Assembly (NCBI GenBank): GCA_013397845.1
Contig: VZTG01005248.1
Span: forward strand, 3,596,005 to 3,660,004
Direction: 5' to 3'
DNA from: Melanocharis versteri
Taxonomy: Eukaryota > Chordata > Aves > Passeriformes > Melanocharitidae
Length of the DNA: 64,000 bases
The position numbers and the translations under genes were made by a program. Each line of letters starts with the position of its first letter. Position 1 is the stretch's first letter. Positions 1 through 14,000 of this stretch are shown piece by piece. The notes beneath the pieces were generated by a model, which was given only the letters and a program-made list of their open reading frames with translations, ran no database searches and had not been told where the DNA came from.

Positions 1-93
1 TCATATACCTTAAAGAAACAACCTATGCTAAGGTATAAGTATTTCTGTAAAATACATGCTCCATACTCAAACTCTGGAGCAAAAACTAAAAAA

Positions 94-120
94 AACCAAC
101 CAACCAACCAACCAACCAAA
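94..120 (+). repeat. (CCAA)n microsatellite
   Basis: About six CCAA units next to an A-rich stretch. Simple repeat, no coding meaning. Confidence 0.9.
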
Positions 121-1120
121 AACCTAAAAAAAAAAAAAGTGTGTCACTTTCAAATATTTTGCATATCCAATTTAATGACTCACTCTTCAGCAAAACATGC
201 AGTTACAGTCACAAAGTCTTTCTAAACAAAACTTGAGAGAGGGAATATGCTCCTAACATTAAACTCACCATCCTGATGGAAAAACTCCTTTGTAGGCAGA
301 TCACAGCATTATGAAGTGCTTAGCTTCCACCCAAAGAAGGGTTTTTACTCCATGCCTGTTCCCCCCATCTCCTACTCTATGAACTCCTGTTGTTTTCCAG
401 CATCCACACTGGCACCAATCTTATCCACAGTAAACTGACTTTGGGAAATAAATGAACAGAAAGCTAATACTGTGGGGAGCTTGTAGAAATTGGAAGAATT
501 TTCTTCTCTTGACAGAGGTTTAACTCCTCAATCAACTTATCCCACTCTCAGAAACACCAATGCTGACATAAAGACCCTTTGGTCTTCTTCAACTTAAATC
601 TAGCACTAACACCTTTCAAGAGACAATCAAATTATCAAATTTTCAACATCTGACCCAAGTGTCTTTGAGTCACCCACTGAGGGCACTTAAACTCAAGTGC
701 TCTGAATGTCACCTCCAGAGGTTTTAACCTGACTCTGTATGATTACATTTCACATTGTCCTTAGAGCACACATATTAAAAATTGTGATTGTCCGGACTCA
801 TATATAAATCAAGCCAGTGTACGAACTGTGAATATAACCTCAAAGGTCTAAAGTCAAACACCTTATCAATATTTTCTCTGCAAGCTTTGATGTAAGTAGA
901 ACTGTGTGTTTCTCCTTTATTAACATATGCATGTATATCTCCTATATTAACAACAGCTTTAAGTCTCCAGTACATCATTCTCAATTGGCCAGAATCAGTC
1001 AGTTTATTCCAACTATTGATTTTTTTGTTTCTTTAATGAGCTGCAGAATCAAGAGCATTTTTATACTCATTTTTCAGCAGAAAGAATATATAATGCAGAA
1101 ACAAAGACTACTGAGACAAC

Positions 1121-1681
1121 TGTGCTTGTTGTAGCAGGGATAGAGACAATCTTCTTTGCAGTAGGTGGTATGAGGCTATGTTTTAGATTTGGGCTGAAAA
1201 CTGCATTGACAATATAGAGGTGTTTTTGTTAATACTCAGCAGTGCTTACACAGAGTCAAGGCGTTTTCTCCTTCTCATACTGCCCCACCAGTGAGGAGGC
1301 TGGGGGTGCTCAAGGAGTTGGGAGGAGACACAGCTGGGGCAGCTGACCCCAACTGACCCAAGGGATATTCCATCCCATACGGCATCATGCTCAGTATGTA
1401 GAGCTGGGGGAAGGAGGAAGGTGGGGACGTTCAGTGTGATGGTGCTTGTCTTCCTAAGCCCATGTGATGGAGCCCTGTGTTCCTGGGGATGACTGAACAC
1501 CTGCTGCCCATGGGAAGTGGTGAATGAATTTGCTTTGTTTGTGTGCACAGCTTTTGCTTTCCCTATTAAACTGTCTTTATCTCAACCCACGAGTTTCCTC
1601 ACTTTCACTCTTCTGACTCTCCCCCCACTCACGGAGAGTGAGCAAGGAGGCTTAGCTGCTGTCTGGGTTTAAACCATGACA
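1121..1681 (+). mobile_element. decayed solo LTR of an avian endogenous retrovirus
   Basis: Shares ordered blocks with the LTR at 7.9-8.45 kb: a GGGATAGAG block near the 5' end, an AGTGCTTACAC..AGTCAAGG-type block, GGGATATTCCAT in the middle, TTATCTCAACCCAC near 1577-1590 and GTTTAAACC..GACA at the end. It begins TG and ends CA. More diverged than the second copy, with deletions. No gag, pol or env is attached, so this is a solo LTR left by recombination. It lies antisense to BRD1. The 5' border is approximate. Confidence 0.75.
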
Positions 1682-1904
1682 CAGGAGTATTGCATATCTA
1701 AAAGGGTGGGCAGTGTAGCAGAAATTATTGACCTAAAATCTGATATTTCAATAACTTTACAAACTGAGTGCATGGTAAAGAGGGCAGAATAAGCCACCTT
1801 TATTCAATCTGAATGGGAAATCACCAATTCCCTTAAGTTTGCCCATGGTGTTTTCAGACCACAAACAGTATCACTACTCTACTTCTGGGAAGTTGGACAC
1901 TTAC

Positions 1905-2014
1905 CAGAGCTGGGTAAGAGGGATATCCACTGCATTTGGCCCATACTACTTTTAGCGGCTCAAGAACAGATGTTGCAGCATCAGTTGAAATCCACATACT
2001 GCTATGCCCAACTT
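1905..2014 (-). CDS. BRD1: BRD1 coding exon 10: start of the PWWP domain
   Basis: 110 nt, completing Glu1038 and coding residues 1039-1074. Reads VGHSSMWISTDAATSVLEP and then LKVVWAKCSGYPSYPAL. The last part is the first strand and the PWWP signature (SGYPSYPAL) of the domain that binds H3K36me3 nucleosomes. Acceptor TTCTTAG, donor CTG|GTAAGT. Ends in phase 0. The following exons, with the rest of PWWP, the stop codon and the 3' UTR, must lie left of the window: nothing in 1-1904 encodes them. Confidence 0.95.
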
Positions 2015-5000
2015 CTAAGAACAAAGAAATATAAAATTAAAATGTTCCAGAATGAAACCTCAGACAAATCTGCAGTTCTTGGTTTCCTAATCAATAGCTC
2101 ATGATCCTTAGCATCCAAATACTAATACCAACTTTCACACACATACCAATAAAAACCAGGTAGTATTCATAACAGTTCTTTACATGATACTACTGCTTTA
2201 TTCCAAGCCTACAGATAAAGAACGAGGGTTTAGACACTTCTAGAAATAGCATATCTTAGAACATCTTAGTTCTTAGGAAGTGTTTGCCAAATTCCAATAA
2301 TTCCTTCCCTTTGAAAAAGCTCCAAAGAAAACATAAGATTATGGTACTTCAAATAACAGTTTCTTTTACAACTGTGATGACAATCCAGTCACAGAGGTGA
2401 TGATTTTGAAGATGCAAGTTGTATGGTACATGCTTCCAAGTGTTAGATACCTGGATACCCACATTGAGATTAGCATCTGGTAACTTAACAATACTTGTCT
2501 GGTACACCTTTCTATTCTTATGTCTAAGTTCTAACCTGCATTTTGATCTCTATTTATTTTTAACAAGTTCTCTTGGTCTCTCTGCCCTTCCCTTTCCTGC
2601 AGTCAAGTTCAAAAACATCAACCAGTTTCCAGGTAGCAGCACTAGTGTTTTATTTCTTCTCAAAAAGCAGGGTAACAAACAACTGAGTTTATGTTTCTGT
2701 GCACTTCTACCAGAATCCTCCATTTTCTTCTCCGTTGCTCACCAATGGATTGAAGCTTGAGACAGGTTTAAGCCTTTGAGTCGACCAAAACCTCAACTTG
2801 TCCCCTACATACAGTCCAGAGACTGGTCAGAAGACAGTGAGTTACACCCTCAAGATGGAACTGTGGGTGGTTATCAAAGGGGGAAAAGTCATCAAAGTTC
2901 ATATGCTGTAAAGTTGAGGCAGCACTTCTTGTATGGGTAAGCGTGGTACCAAGATACAGGTCAGGGGATGCAGCTGCCCTTTCTCTCAGCACTAAGGCAA
3001 TACTTGACAGAAGTAGCTCTCTACTTGCCAAAATGCAACTTATCCCTCAATTATTCTCAGTCCACTCCCATGTCAAATGGGCATCGCTTATTTATAATGA
3101 AAGGTGGTATATAGATACATATTCTATCTCAACATTACAAAAATGTACTAGGGGAAAAAAGTGATTTAAGACCTTTTAAAAGTAGCAATAGCACGAAAAA
3201 AGTGCTTGAAGTGATCACATAAAAATTAGTTCATCGTTCTGCACAGCAAGTTCTATTTCTCTGCTCTGTTAGTAACAGTTTGTAAAGTATTCACATGTCA
3301 GTTAGAAAGAGACATGAGGGTTTCAATTAATGCATCCTTCGTTTACAGACTGTTTCAAAAAATATGTACAGAGAACTGTATCTGGTTCATAAAAACAGAA
3401 CAAGTCCTCTTCTTCAGGGCAGCTAACAAGAAAGAAATCTACACTATTCTCAGCTGCAAAGAAAATGGTATTTTAATGATGAATAGAACATCATACACAA
3501 GCTGAAAGGATACATGCAGCCAGACTCAGAGACTTCCCTGGTGTATATACAAGTAAGAGTCTTGGAATTCTTCCTAGTCAGAATTTATTCCACGTGGTAG
3601 TAAGGGGTTACTAATCTAGCACATATGATTACTAGTTTTCTTTTACAAGATCTGTAAAACAAAACTCATCTTCTCTTTTTTTTTTCAAAACCTCCTTACT
3701 TCCTCAAGCTAGGAGAGAAAATTAATCAAAATCAGAGTCAGATACTATTCTTTTAAAAGTGTTAAATTAGTCAAAAGCAGAATCCAGTAGTTTCTGGAAG
3801 GATATCAACAACACTTCAGAATGCTTAATGTATTTAAGCAGTAAAAATAAGAATCTCAGAATATGTCAAATAAATGGACAAAATTATAGTTATACGATAC
3901 TATTAAGAATACAATTATTTATAGTTACCAGCTGCAATTCTTGCTGCTTTGGCATAGTTTCCATTTTCAATGCATGATATCAATTCACTTCGGTCTTCCA
4001 GTGTGTGCCTCCGTATCAGGGCAGGTTTACCTTTACCACACTTCGGTAGACTGAAACTACAAAAGTATTAATATTAAAACCATTACTTGATAATTAACAT
4101 TGTTCACTATAAATCAAAATTTTGAACAAGAATTTGAATTTCTTCAGTACAGAGTAAAATCAGAGGAGCAAGCTCTAAAAATATTTTGAGTAACAAATAC
4201 AAACATAAATGCCAAATCCCTGATTATTTTCATGCACAGAATTGCCTGGTTATCAGCAAAAGACAGTTCCACTGCTCCAACAGTTCTACTACATAGAAAA
4301 CACAACTATTCTCTCTTTAATTTTTCACTACAAATTCTAGTCTTTCAATTGTGAAATGTCTCCACTCAAAATGGGAATTTTTCTCCCTACACACTTGAGT
4401 TTTCTTCAAGAAATCATAGAATCTGAACAACAATTATACTGACAACTTGATCTACAATATCACATTTAAAATACGTGCACTATTACATTCTCTTTGTTTC
4501 TGAAAGCCTGTTTGACACGACTGCATTAACACCACCCCGTTAACCTGAACACATGAATAAAGTTCTCTTTTTCTGTCTAACAGATCTACCCTATACTCTC
4601 CTGTATGCCCCATCCTCATAGCCCAGGACTGGAGACAGCCACCTTTAACCCAGAGATTAGCGCTCTTTCAGAAGATACACCACTGGTGATGGAGACATAC
4701 TCATCAACGGTGGCAGACGTGTCCATGCTGACAGTCCTGCCTTCAACAACAGACTCCATGGAGAGAAAGTCAGTAGTTGGTACACAGTTACTAACATCAC
4801 TGTAGTACCTAGCCAGCAATCCACAGACTGACAACCTACACTTCCAAAGCTATTGAACTACCTTTTCCGTGTACAAGACTCTGCTTTGTAAGTTGCTTCT
4901 CTCTTGCCCTCACAAAAATAAACGCACACATTTTTAGTGTTCCAGATTAGGAAGGTAATTAAACCAAGATACTATATGAAAAAACATATCTGTATCTTTA

Positions 5001-8000
5001 CAAAGTAAGAGAAGCATAGTCAGTTTAAAAATGTAACTGCCTGGATATGCAATAAGCTGAATTCAACAGAAGAATCTCAGCAATCCTGAAAGGTATCTCA
5101 GATCTGACATAACTGACAAAATTGAAATGCACTCTTTTTTCCAAAATTTATGCAATCCTCTAAAGTGGGTCACAATCAGTACAGAAGACTGATACATCCA
5201 GTCTCAAGTCTGTATTTCAGATTTACAGTTTTACCTTGAGTTACACAAGAGACTGTTACTAGATGAAATACTAGATTCTGATGCACAGCGGCGACGAGGT
5301 TCAACTTTTCTTCCTGGAGTATCGTCTAATGCTCTCTCTTTACTTTCATCTCCAAAACCATTTGACAGACCTGCAGCATAACACAAAAAGTAAACTGCGT
5401 CAAACTGGAAACCACACCATTTTCATTAACAACTTTTTGTATTCACAATGTATCATTATTGTTTTGTTCTTCAAGTATTTTGGTGTGGTGAAAAAGAACA
5501 TGAATATTAACAAAATATTTAATTTCAAGCAAGTATTATAAATAGGAAGTTCCTGTTGTCCAGATTTTAAAGACAGTATGAATATTTAGGTAATGTACAA
5601 AAAAACCAAAGCAGAGATTGTAATATGGGACATGCCAAATGGAATATCAAATCAGTTTCTGCAGTAATGTTTCCAACTATTAAAACAATCAGGCTGCAAA
5701 AGCTGAATAGAAAAAACCCAAGAAAATAAAATGTTACAAATCAGGCAGATTACCAAGCCAACAAAAGACTTATTTAAATGCAATGCTATAATCATTAAAA
5801 TCCTTTTCAAACACTGGAAGTAAAGACTGATATGGATTTCTTTCTGACATTAATTCTTCCTGGTAGTCTTTCCATTCTAGTAAATTCAGACTGACTGACA
5901 CGATGATGACGACTGTTTTCTGTCACCAATAATCAATAATATACATGTTACTGTTTTTAATTAGCCTTCCCCTAACACAAGTTTATACACATCAAAGGAT
6001 TTTACATTTTAATTCCATAATTGTAATGAAAGCATTAAAAAGGCTTTTATATTGCAATCTACTTATCTGATGGGCTGTTGCCAATCCTGCTCTGGGTTTG
6101 CTATACAAACAGTATAGTCCTTATTAAGCCATTTCTATACTTGATTAAAGAGGCAAACGAAGAATTTTAAGATAGCATTCTGAAGACTTTCCAGGGTGTG
6201 TGGGAGTGTGTGTGGGGGTGTGGACATCAGGACTAACAAGGAAAGAATCCAACAGAGACTCTAAATACCATCAGAAACACACTCACTAAAGGCAATGGTA
6301 CCAGCCTGCAGTCAGCTACTGCAAACTGTAGGCTACAAAGGGAACAAAATTTTAACACAAATTCAATTCTGAGCATGCTGCTCACAACACAAGGAAGAGC
6401 TACCCATCCCCACCATCCCTCCACTACCAAAGACTTGAAGGCCATCATGATCATTGTACATTCAGACACAGTCAAACTAGATTATGTAAGTTCACATGCC
6501 TCTCCAAAGAGCATTGTAGTATAAAACAATTATGGCAGAACTCTCTTTATTAAGTTTAATTCTTCCAGTCTGTTTGCTGCAAAGATCTCTGCAAAGAAGG
6601 CTGATAGCTAAGGAACTTGACTGTAGCAAGTTACTTTGAACAATCCAGTAATTTTTCAAGCATTTTCATCAGTGACTGATGGGGTTTTCCCCTCCACCCC
6701 AGGAGACCTTCCATTTGGATTACCAACACAATTTTTGATTTTTAAGATGAACAGGAGAATTTACTCAGTGTCCTGAGAGATCTACATATAAGCATTCTCT
6801 TCCATTGTCATTTAGTTGACACTGTAAATATTCATTCAAGAGTGTTTGTTTTGTAACTCTTGTATCTGCCTTTGACCTACTACAGAAGAAAAATGAAAAC
6901 AGTAGTATTGTCCTAAGTGTCAAGCACCAAACCATTGATCGGTGCTATTAATTAATCTTGTTCTCACTCTCAGCAAGTTGATAAAAATATCTGCAGATTA
7001 AGGAGGAGTTGGGTCCTAGACTGTGCTGAAACAGAGTATGCTTTATGAGAAAGTGTATAGAGGAATTTAAGTTATCACAGAACACTTCACATGGCATTTG
7101 AAATGAAAAGCTGAAAAAAACATTCTGCAAAGCACATATCTTAGGTCTCTGCAAGAACTGCTTTTTATTCTTCATGTTATTCTTCTTTATCCTTATTCTT
7201 CTATATATCCTGTCAGACTTATCTTTCAACTGTTTTGTTTTCATCCTGCCACAAGCCGGAGACACATTACTCAAGTTATCACTCAGGCATCTAGCTAATG
7301 TGAATCAGCTATCAGCAGAAAGAAGTCGGATCACAGACTGAATTTTAAATAGGAAGACAGATCAAGTAATGATTGCTGCCAGAACAAGGGCACAGTTCAG
7401 GTTCCCAATGGACTGTAAAAGTGGAAAGAAGTACCTGTATTATAAGAGCATGTGCAAAACATTTAACTACATATAAGCCAAACGTGAATTGGATACTTAT
7501 CTCTGCATACACTGGTTTTGTACATACATGCACACCTTGGACAAAAGGGCTTAGGATTTTCATTACTTCAATCAGTTTATGACTGTGCTGTCACCAAAAT
7601 GGACATTTTGGCACTCTCAGTCCCTGCAATGGTGTCTTCTCATTGTCAACAAGTCAGTACCAAGAAATACATGGTCATGGTAAGGAGCTAGTTTTCAGCA
7701 ATGCACTGGACAAAGCAACCATGTGATCACCTGATTGCTGATGCTAAGAAACAAGGGATACAACAGAAACATGCAACTATAGCAATGGAGACAGCTCTCT
7801 GAGTTTAAATATAAGCTGAGAGTTTAATGACTTATTTAATTCACTTCAGATTACAGTAAAAATGTTTTATCAATCTGTAGAATGGTTACTAACGGTGGTG
7901 TCCTGGTTTCTGCTGGGATAGAGCAAATTTTGTTCTGAGTAGCTGGTACAGTGCTGTATTTTGATTTAGTATAAGAATAATGTTGATAACACTGATGATT

Positions 8001-11000
8001 GAGTTGATGAGTAGTGCTGACAGTAAGTCAAGGACTTTTCAGTATCTCATGCTCTGCCAGTGAGCAGGTGCACAAGAAGCTGGGAGGGAGCAAGGCCAGG
8101 ACAGCTGATCCAAACCAGCCAAAAGGATATTCCATACCACGGAGTGCCATGCCCCACAGATAAACTGATGGGAGTTGGCTGGGAGGGGCTGATCACTACT
8201 GAGGGACAGGGCTGGGCATTGGTCAGTGCATGCTAAGCAACAGTATTGTGTATCACTTGTTTCTCTTGGGTTTTATTCCTTTTTCCTATTATTATTACTA
8301 TTATATTTTACTTTCTTTCAATTACTAAACTGTTCTTATCTCAACCCACAGGTTTTACCTTTTTCTGATTCTCATCCTCATCCCACTGGGGGAAAGGAGA
8401 AGTGAGGAAGTGGCTGGGTGGTACCTAGTTGTCAGCTGGAGTTAAACTGCGATAAGTGGGGAAAAAATCCCCAAACATTTTTCACAAAAAAGGAATACTA
8501 AAGTGCAAAAAGAATTTAGAGCTTCCCAGACATATTTCTCTCTTGCTTGTGGAAGTATGAAAAACAAAGAACATGCAAGCTATCAGCAGGAGTACTTTTC
8601 CTGAGCATCAAGCCCCAAATGACAGGAGCTTACACAATCCATGAGACTCAAGTTTATACAGCTCACGTGTCAGAAGTTATAAGGAATAGGCACCATTTTA
8701 AGAAAAGAAAACCTCAAGGCTTATTTTAAACAAAACACACTCATATCTAGTCATAGATGAAGCAGTTCACAAGTGACCTTGTAACTTGCCAGAAAAAAAA
8801 CAGGCAATAAAATCTAAGTGCTTTATGGTAGTAGCACTGATGTGCAAAAAAAAACCCAAATCAGTTATACTACAGAATTTGGTTTCTGTTATATCATTAC
8901 ACAACTATTTTCTACCATGAATCATGAAACACCCAATGTCCTGTAGCTGCTAGAGTAAGTGAAATTAGATTCTCCACTTGCTTTAAGGAACTTGCATTCT
9001 ATTGAATCAGTAGATATAACTAAGAAGGTCAAATAAAGAAAATCCATGAGACGTAACTCATCCTGCTTGCAATTTTCCAAAAGCTCATGATTTCGTTAGA
9101 TCAAACGAGCTTTCTCTATAGTCATGGAGTGAAATTTTATGTCAGGCACTAAACTTCTTACACATATTGCCTCACCAACACCACTGAATGACAACCCTCC
9201 CCCTTCCCCCAAAAGTCCTAAAGATCACACTAAAAGCCTTTCATTAGTGGTGCATTTCCTTTACTTTTCCCCTCCATTCTTAAGTTTCTTAAAAAAAGCA
9301 GTGCACTCTCAAGAGGCAGAACTTAACTTCTTTTCAATTAAAAAGGGAATTCTCAAACAATGAAGTCTGTTATCAATCTTAAATGCAGGGTTACTGCCAT
9401 TTCTAATCTTCAGCTCAAATTCAATCTACATGGAAAATTTACTGCCTTGCCAATCATAGCATAACACAACCATTTTGAAAATAAAGAAATGCTAAGAAGA
9501 AAAAAAAGTAAGGCAAAGATGATCAGCTTGATACTTTTCCACAAGTCTCTCACTGCACTGAAAACTGTATTTATCAGGCAAAGTTTTAACTTTTTCTCAA
9601 CAGTGCCAGTTTGTTCTTAAGCTGCAAATAAAACTTTCACTGGCTACCTACATCAAGCAAGTTAGAATCTTGTTGCCCATACTAAATTAAGGGAAGCAGG
9701 AAAAGGTAATTCCCAAAAGAAAGCAGAAGTTTGGAAAACATGGTAGAAGAACAAAGCTCAGTATAGTCCAAAGAGCAGCACAGCATGTCCACAAATGTAC
9801 AAAATGCTGCCCCAGAATACAGAATTGTACATTTCAGACCGTAATCACATCTTACAGTTCTGCTGAAACAAAAAGAAAGAAGCAGAACTTGTACGAAATT
9901 ACTCTAAAGCAATTAAAACAGTAGCTTGATGCAAAACCAAGCACATCCAAATGTAAGATGAAGTGCTCTGCTAAAACTAGACCTGAAGGGCTGAGATTCA
10001 ACCACTAAAAAACCTGGGAGCATTCAAAAAATGACTGCAAACAGTGCACCAGCACTTATATAACACTATTTAGTCTCATTTTCAGTTGCAACTTGTGCAC
10101 TTACCCAGAACCAGTGACGTTACTCTTCATTAATATGTATATATATACAGTAGATGAAAATGTGTATTTTATTTTAAAAAAAACATTTTTTTTCTTGGTA
10201 GGTTTCACTTCTCCAAGGAAGGAAGGGAAGAAGATGGAGATGTTAACTAATCTGCTCTCACAGAACATGTTCTGGGAATAAGAATGCTGGGACTGGTAAA
10301 ACTCTGCGACCAATCTGTGTCACATATACTACAACACGTACAACTTTGTAACTTACGGAAATGGGGCAATATATTGAATGAAGAGCATAGTTTCATATAT
10401 GTCAAAGACTTCCTCCAAGAGTGTTCATTTCTATTTGTTTTTTGTTTTAAGGATGGCTGGTGTCTCCAACATGATCCAAATTAATTACTTCAAATGTAAT
10501 TGTCTTTCTGCGTTCCAAAATGATCATTTAATTGAATTCCATTCCATGTTGAGGATAATAGAAAATAATTAGGATCCAAAGAGATAAATACCCAGCATGA
10601 TATTAGTTAATATGAGAACCTGGAAGACAGTGAAAAAGCCATTAAGTCTCTCTGAAAGGAAACAGAGCTTTCAAATAAATAAGCCATCCTTACAGCAGTG
10701 TCCAGAGACAGTGAGAATGACACAAGTGCCCCACATATTCTACCACTAAAAGCTAAGGTTTCTAAAGGGAAAATATAAGTAAGTTTTACTTTGATTCAGG
10801 CCTCTTTCTTGAAAAAGAAAATACTGAAAATCATTGAAAACACAGAATACAACCTCCATGTGCATGATACGCACCAAGAACACAGTTTAGAAATGTATCT
10901 AAAACAACCTCCAGTAAGAGTAAGAAAGGGGATGTCACTGATTTAGGGGGATTTATCTATACAGGTACGCACACACAGGATAAAGGAATACTTGAAGGTA

Positions 11001-14000
11001 ATAAACCATCGAAAGTTACTGTATTCTTAAAAATGCAAACCTTGGGAATGGCCAGACTGCAGAAACAGGAAGGCATTCACTAAGTTTTTTTTCAAAAGTG
11101 ACCCTAAGAGTAACCCTTTAAATGTTACTTCAAACAGTAAATTCTGGAGTGCAGTAGGAGTATTAAACACAATTTTTCTTTTCAGAATACACAGATGAGT
11201 ATCAGAGCATATCAAAGCTTCCAGGGCTTAAAACAGTCTTCAGTATGCAGACAAAATGGAAGCCAGTTACTCAAAGACTACAAAGCCTGCTGTGAAGAGT
11301 CCTTTTGGAAATGAACTTTTAAAAACTTTCTTAAAACTTGGTCATGGCTATAGACAGAAAAGACAGCTCAATAAGAGCCCATGATGTGGCACCTACACAC
11401 TAAGGAGTGGCATCTTTCAAGATCCTAACCAGAAAATTTTAACCTTTAAAGGTTGAAGTGACACAGAACACAGTTTGGTGGCTCAATGAACAGCCTGTTT
11501 GATTGGGTTCCAAAAGAATGCCAAAGAATTCATCTTGTAACTACTAATTTTCTTCAAATCCGAGAATAAGAAGTGTCTCTGGCTAATCAGATGAGACTCT
11601 GATACAACAGCAAAATCTGATTTGCACAACAGAAAGGAAAACTAATCAACATCTAAGAACTGCAGCTTCCATAAGATAAGGATCATATGTTGTGCTGCGC
11701 TACAACAGGATCTCTGGAATGTAGGATGATTGTTCAAGGCATTTTAAAATATGCAAGTGGGAGGCAACCTCGGTGGAGGAGTTTGAAAACACTCCAGAAA
11801 ACTCCGAAACACAAAAAGAGCATACAAGCAGAAACATTTCTCAAAAAAAAAATTTACACCTTCTTCTAAAACAGTATCAGCTGTTCCAGTGGTACAGACT
11901 GATGAAGCCGTAGAGTAGAAAATGCCATTAAAAAGTGCACACAAAAAATCTGAAAAATTTAAAACTAACTTTACAAACTGAATTCCTGAATCAGCTTTGG
12001 TTTATATAATCTATAACATGTAAAACAGATGATTGCAAAATACAAGCTTTAAGTGCCTGAACCACATATAGACCAATGGTATGTCATTCAGATTCCAAGA
12101 AATTACTACAGAAAGTCAGTAATATTTAGGACCATTTACTTCTAATTACCTTGGCAAAAATTACTTAAGAGGATTTAAGATCAGAATCTTTTTTTCCAAA
12201 CATTTATTACTGATTTATGCCCAAACATTTAGGATCCTGCAGAAGGAAACAATTTTTTTTACACATTTTCCATTTGAAGATTTTTACTTTCTCACCTACA
12301 AAATCCTGATATAAATGAAAAAATCTTTAGAGATTTCTTAAAGACTTGAATCAATAAAGATTATTTTAATTCACAACTTATATAATGAAAAAGTATGGTA
12401 ATTATTTATCAATATACTGCATGAAAATCCTAGTGCCTAGCAGTCTTTCAGAGCAGCCCAGCAGGACCTATACCTACAAAGGCAGGCTGCTCCATTTCCT
12501 AAACTGAGCTGTTCTTAAATGGAACTAACTTTTGTAAATTACTATCTACAGGATTTTACACAAAACTTGTATCAACACGTTTTTTCTTCATTGAAAGTAA
12601 GGGTTTCCCTGTAATTGTGAGAACACAACTTTTGCGTATGGTATCCAAAGAAAAGGAAACAGATGGAGAACTCCAGAGCTCTCCTATGTAAGCAGGTCCA
12701 GCAATCCTATTCTATTAAGAATAAATAATTTAGCATTTATTTGCCTTCTACAGCTATTTAGGAAAACTGGTTCTTAATTTGTCCCTCTTTCTAGGATAGG
12801 GAACAGAAAATGAAACTGAAGTTGCTACTTGAAAGAAAGATCAAGGCAGAGATCTGCCACTCCTGCGATCACATAAAGGACACCACAGTAAACTGCAAAT
12901 CTTTGAATTACTTCAGTAAGTTACACAGCTGCACTCCCGGTCCTAATCTTCCAGGCCTTTTTTACCTTGAGAGGTACTTCACACAGGGAGATTAAAACTT
13001 CACAGGATTCAGTATAAAAGATCCAGTGCTTTACAGCCTCCTTCTATGATAGCTTGCATAGATTACTTGAGGAAGTGCATGACCTGAATCCTTTGAGATT
13101 GAAACATCATACTAAAAAATTATTCCAGCCTAGCAAAAATTAACAGTGCTTGCTATCTTAAGATTGTCTTCTTGGCTTCATCGACAGGAGCTGTGAAGAC
13201 CAAACGAGATGTTTCACTGCTCATGCAGTCAACCTGACAGTGCTTGAAGCATCGTCAAGTGAAGATAATCAAATACCAGCCCAGCTTTGCTATTTTTAGG
13301 CAACACTGAACAAAAGAGTTAAAATAAGGCTGACTTGTATGTTCATATTTTGTGTCTAATCAGATGAATCTATAGTTGCTTTTTTCCCCCTCAGACCTAA
13401 AGTACTTTCATCTTCAACACAGAATTTTTTAGAGAACTCAGGAGTTAGCCATGCTTATCAGCTGAAGGTTAGCTCTCAGCATCTGCTTTTGTCTCCGTCT
13501 TTTTCCAATGACACGCTGTAAGGATGTAATTTCTGAGCATTATTACAGCTTTGGAGGGAAGGGGAAAAGGAAAAGTCAAGGAAGAAAATAGAATAAAAGG
13601 AAGGAGAAGAGAAAACAAAATCAAAGCAGGAGCATTACCACATTAGGATAGCATGGTGTGTCAAAGTGACAGCATGATCGATGACCGCTGTTTTGGCAGC
13701 AACAAAATAAAGCAACTTCGCTTCAGTTTTACCTATTTTTGAGTACTACATGTTTCTTTGTATGAGATGTCTTCTTAATGTACACACTTCCCCTGTGCAC
13801 ACCAAAGAAACTACATCTGGGTGCTACAATGGGAAACATAGAAGAGAGCTATTCAATTAAAACTATCCCAAAAGACTGGACTGCATGTATGATACAGTGA
13901 ACAAGTACATGCCACCATAATTACTCTTTATGAAGGACATTCCTCTGTGCATGCACATACATAATCTAATCTGTTCTCACTGAGTGGAAAAAGGGGAAAA

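Larger units (their letters stand above)
1..1904 (-). other. BRD1: BRD1 intron downstream of coding exon 10 (partial)
   Basis: Intron sequence running off the left edge. It holds a CCAA microsatellite near 94-120 and a solo LTR at about 1121-1681. No further BRD1 coding sequence and no other gene seen. Confidence 0.85.

Noticed and set aside
4605..4834. Overlapping 66- and 72-codon frames on both strands, protein-like in composition
   Set aside because: Considered as an extra BRD1 exon, but no matching splice sites or phase, and known BRD1 has no such segment between these exons.
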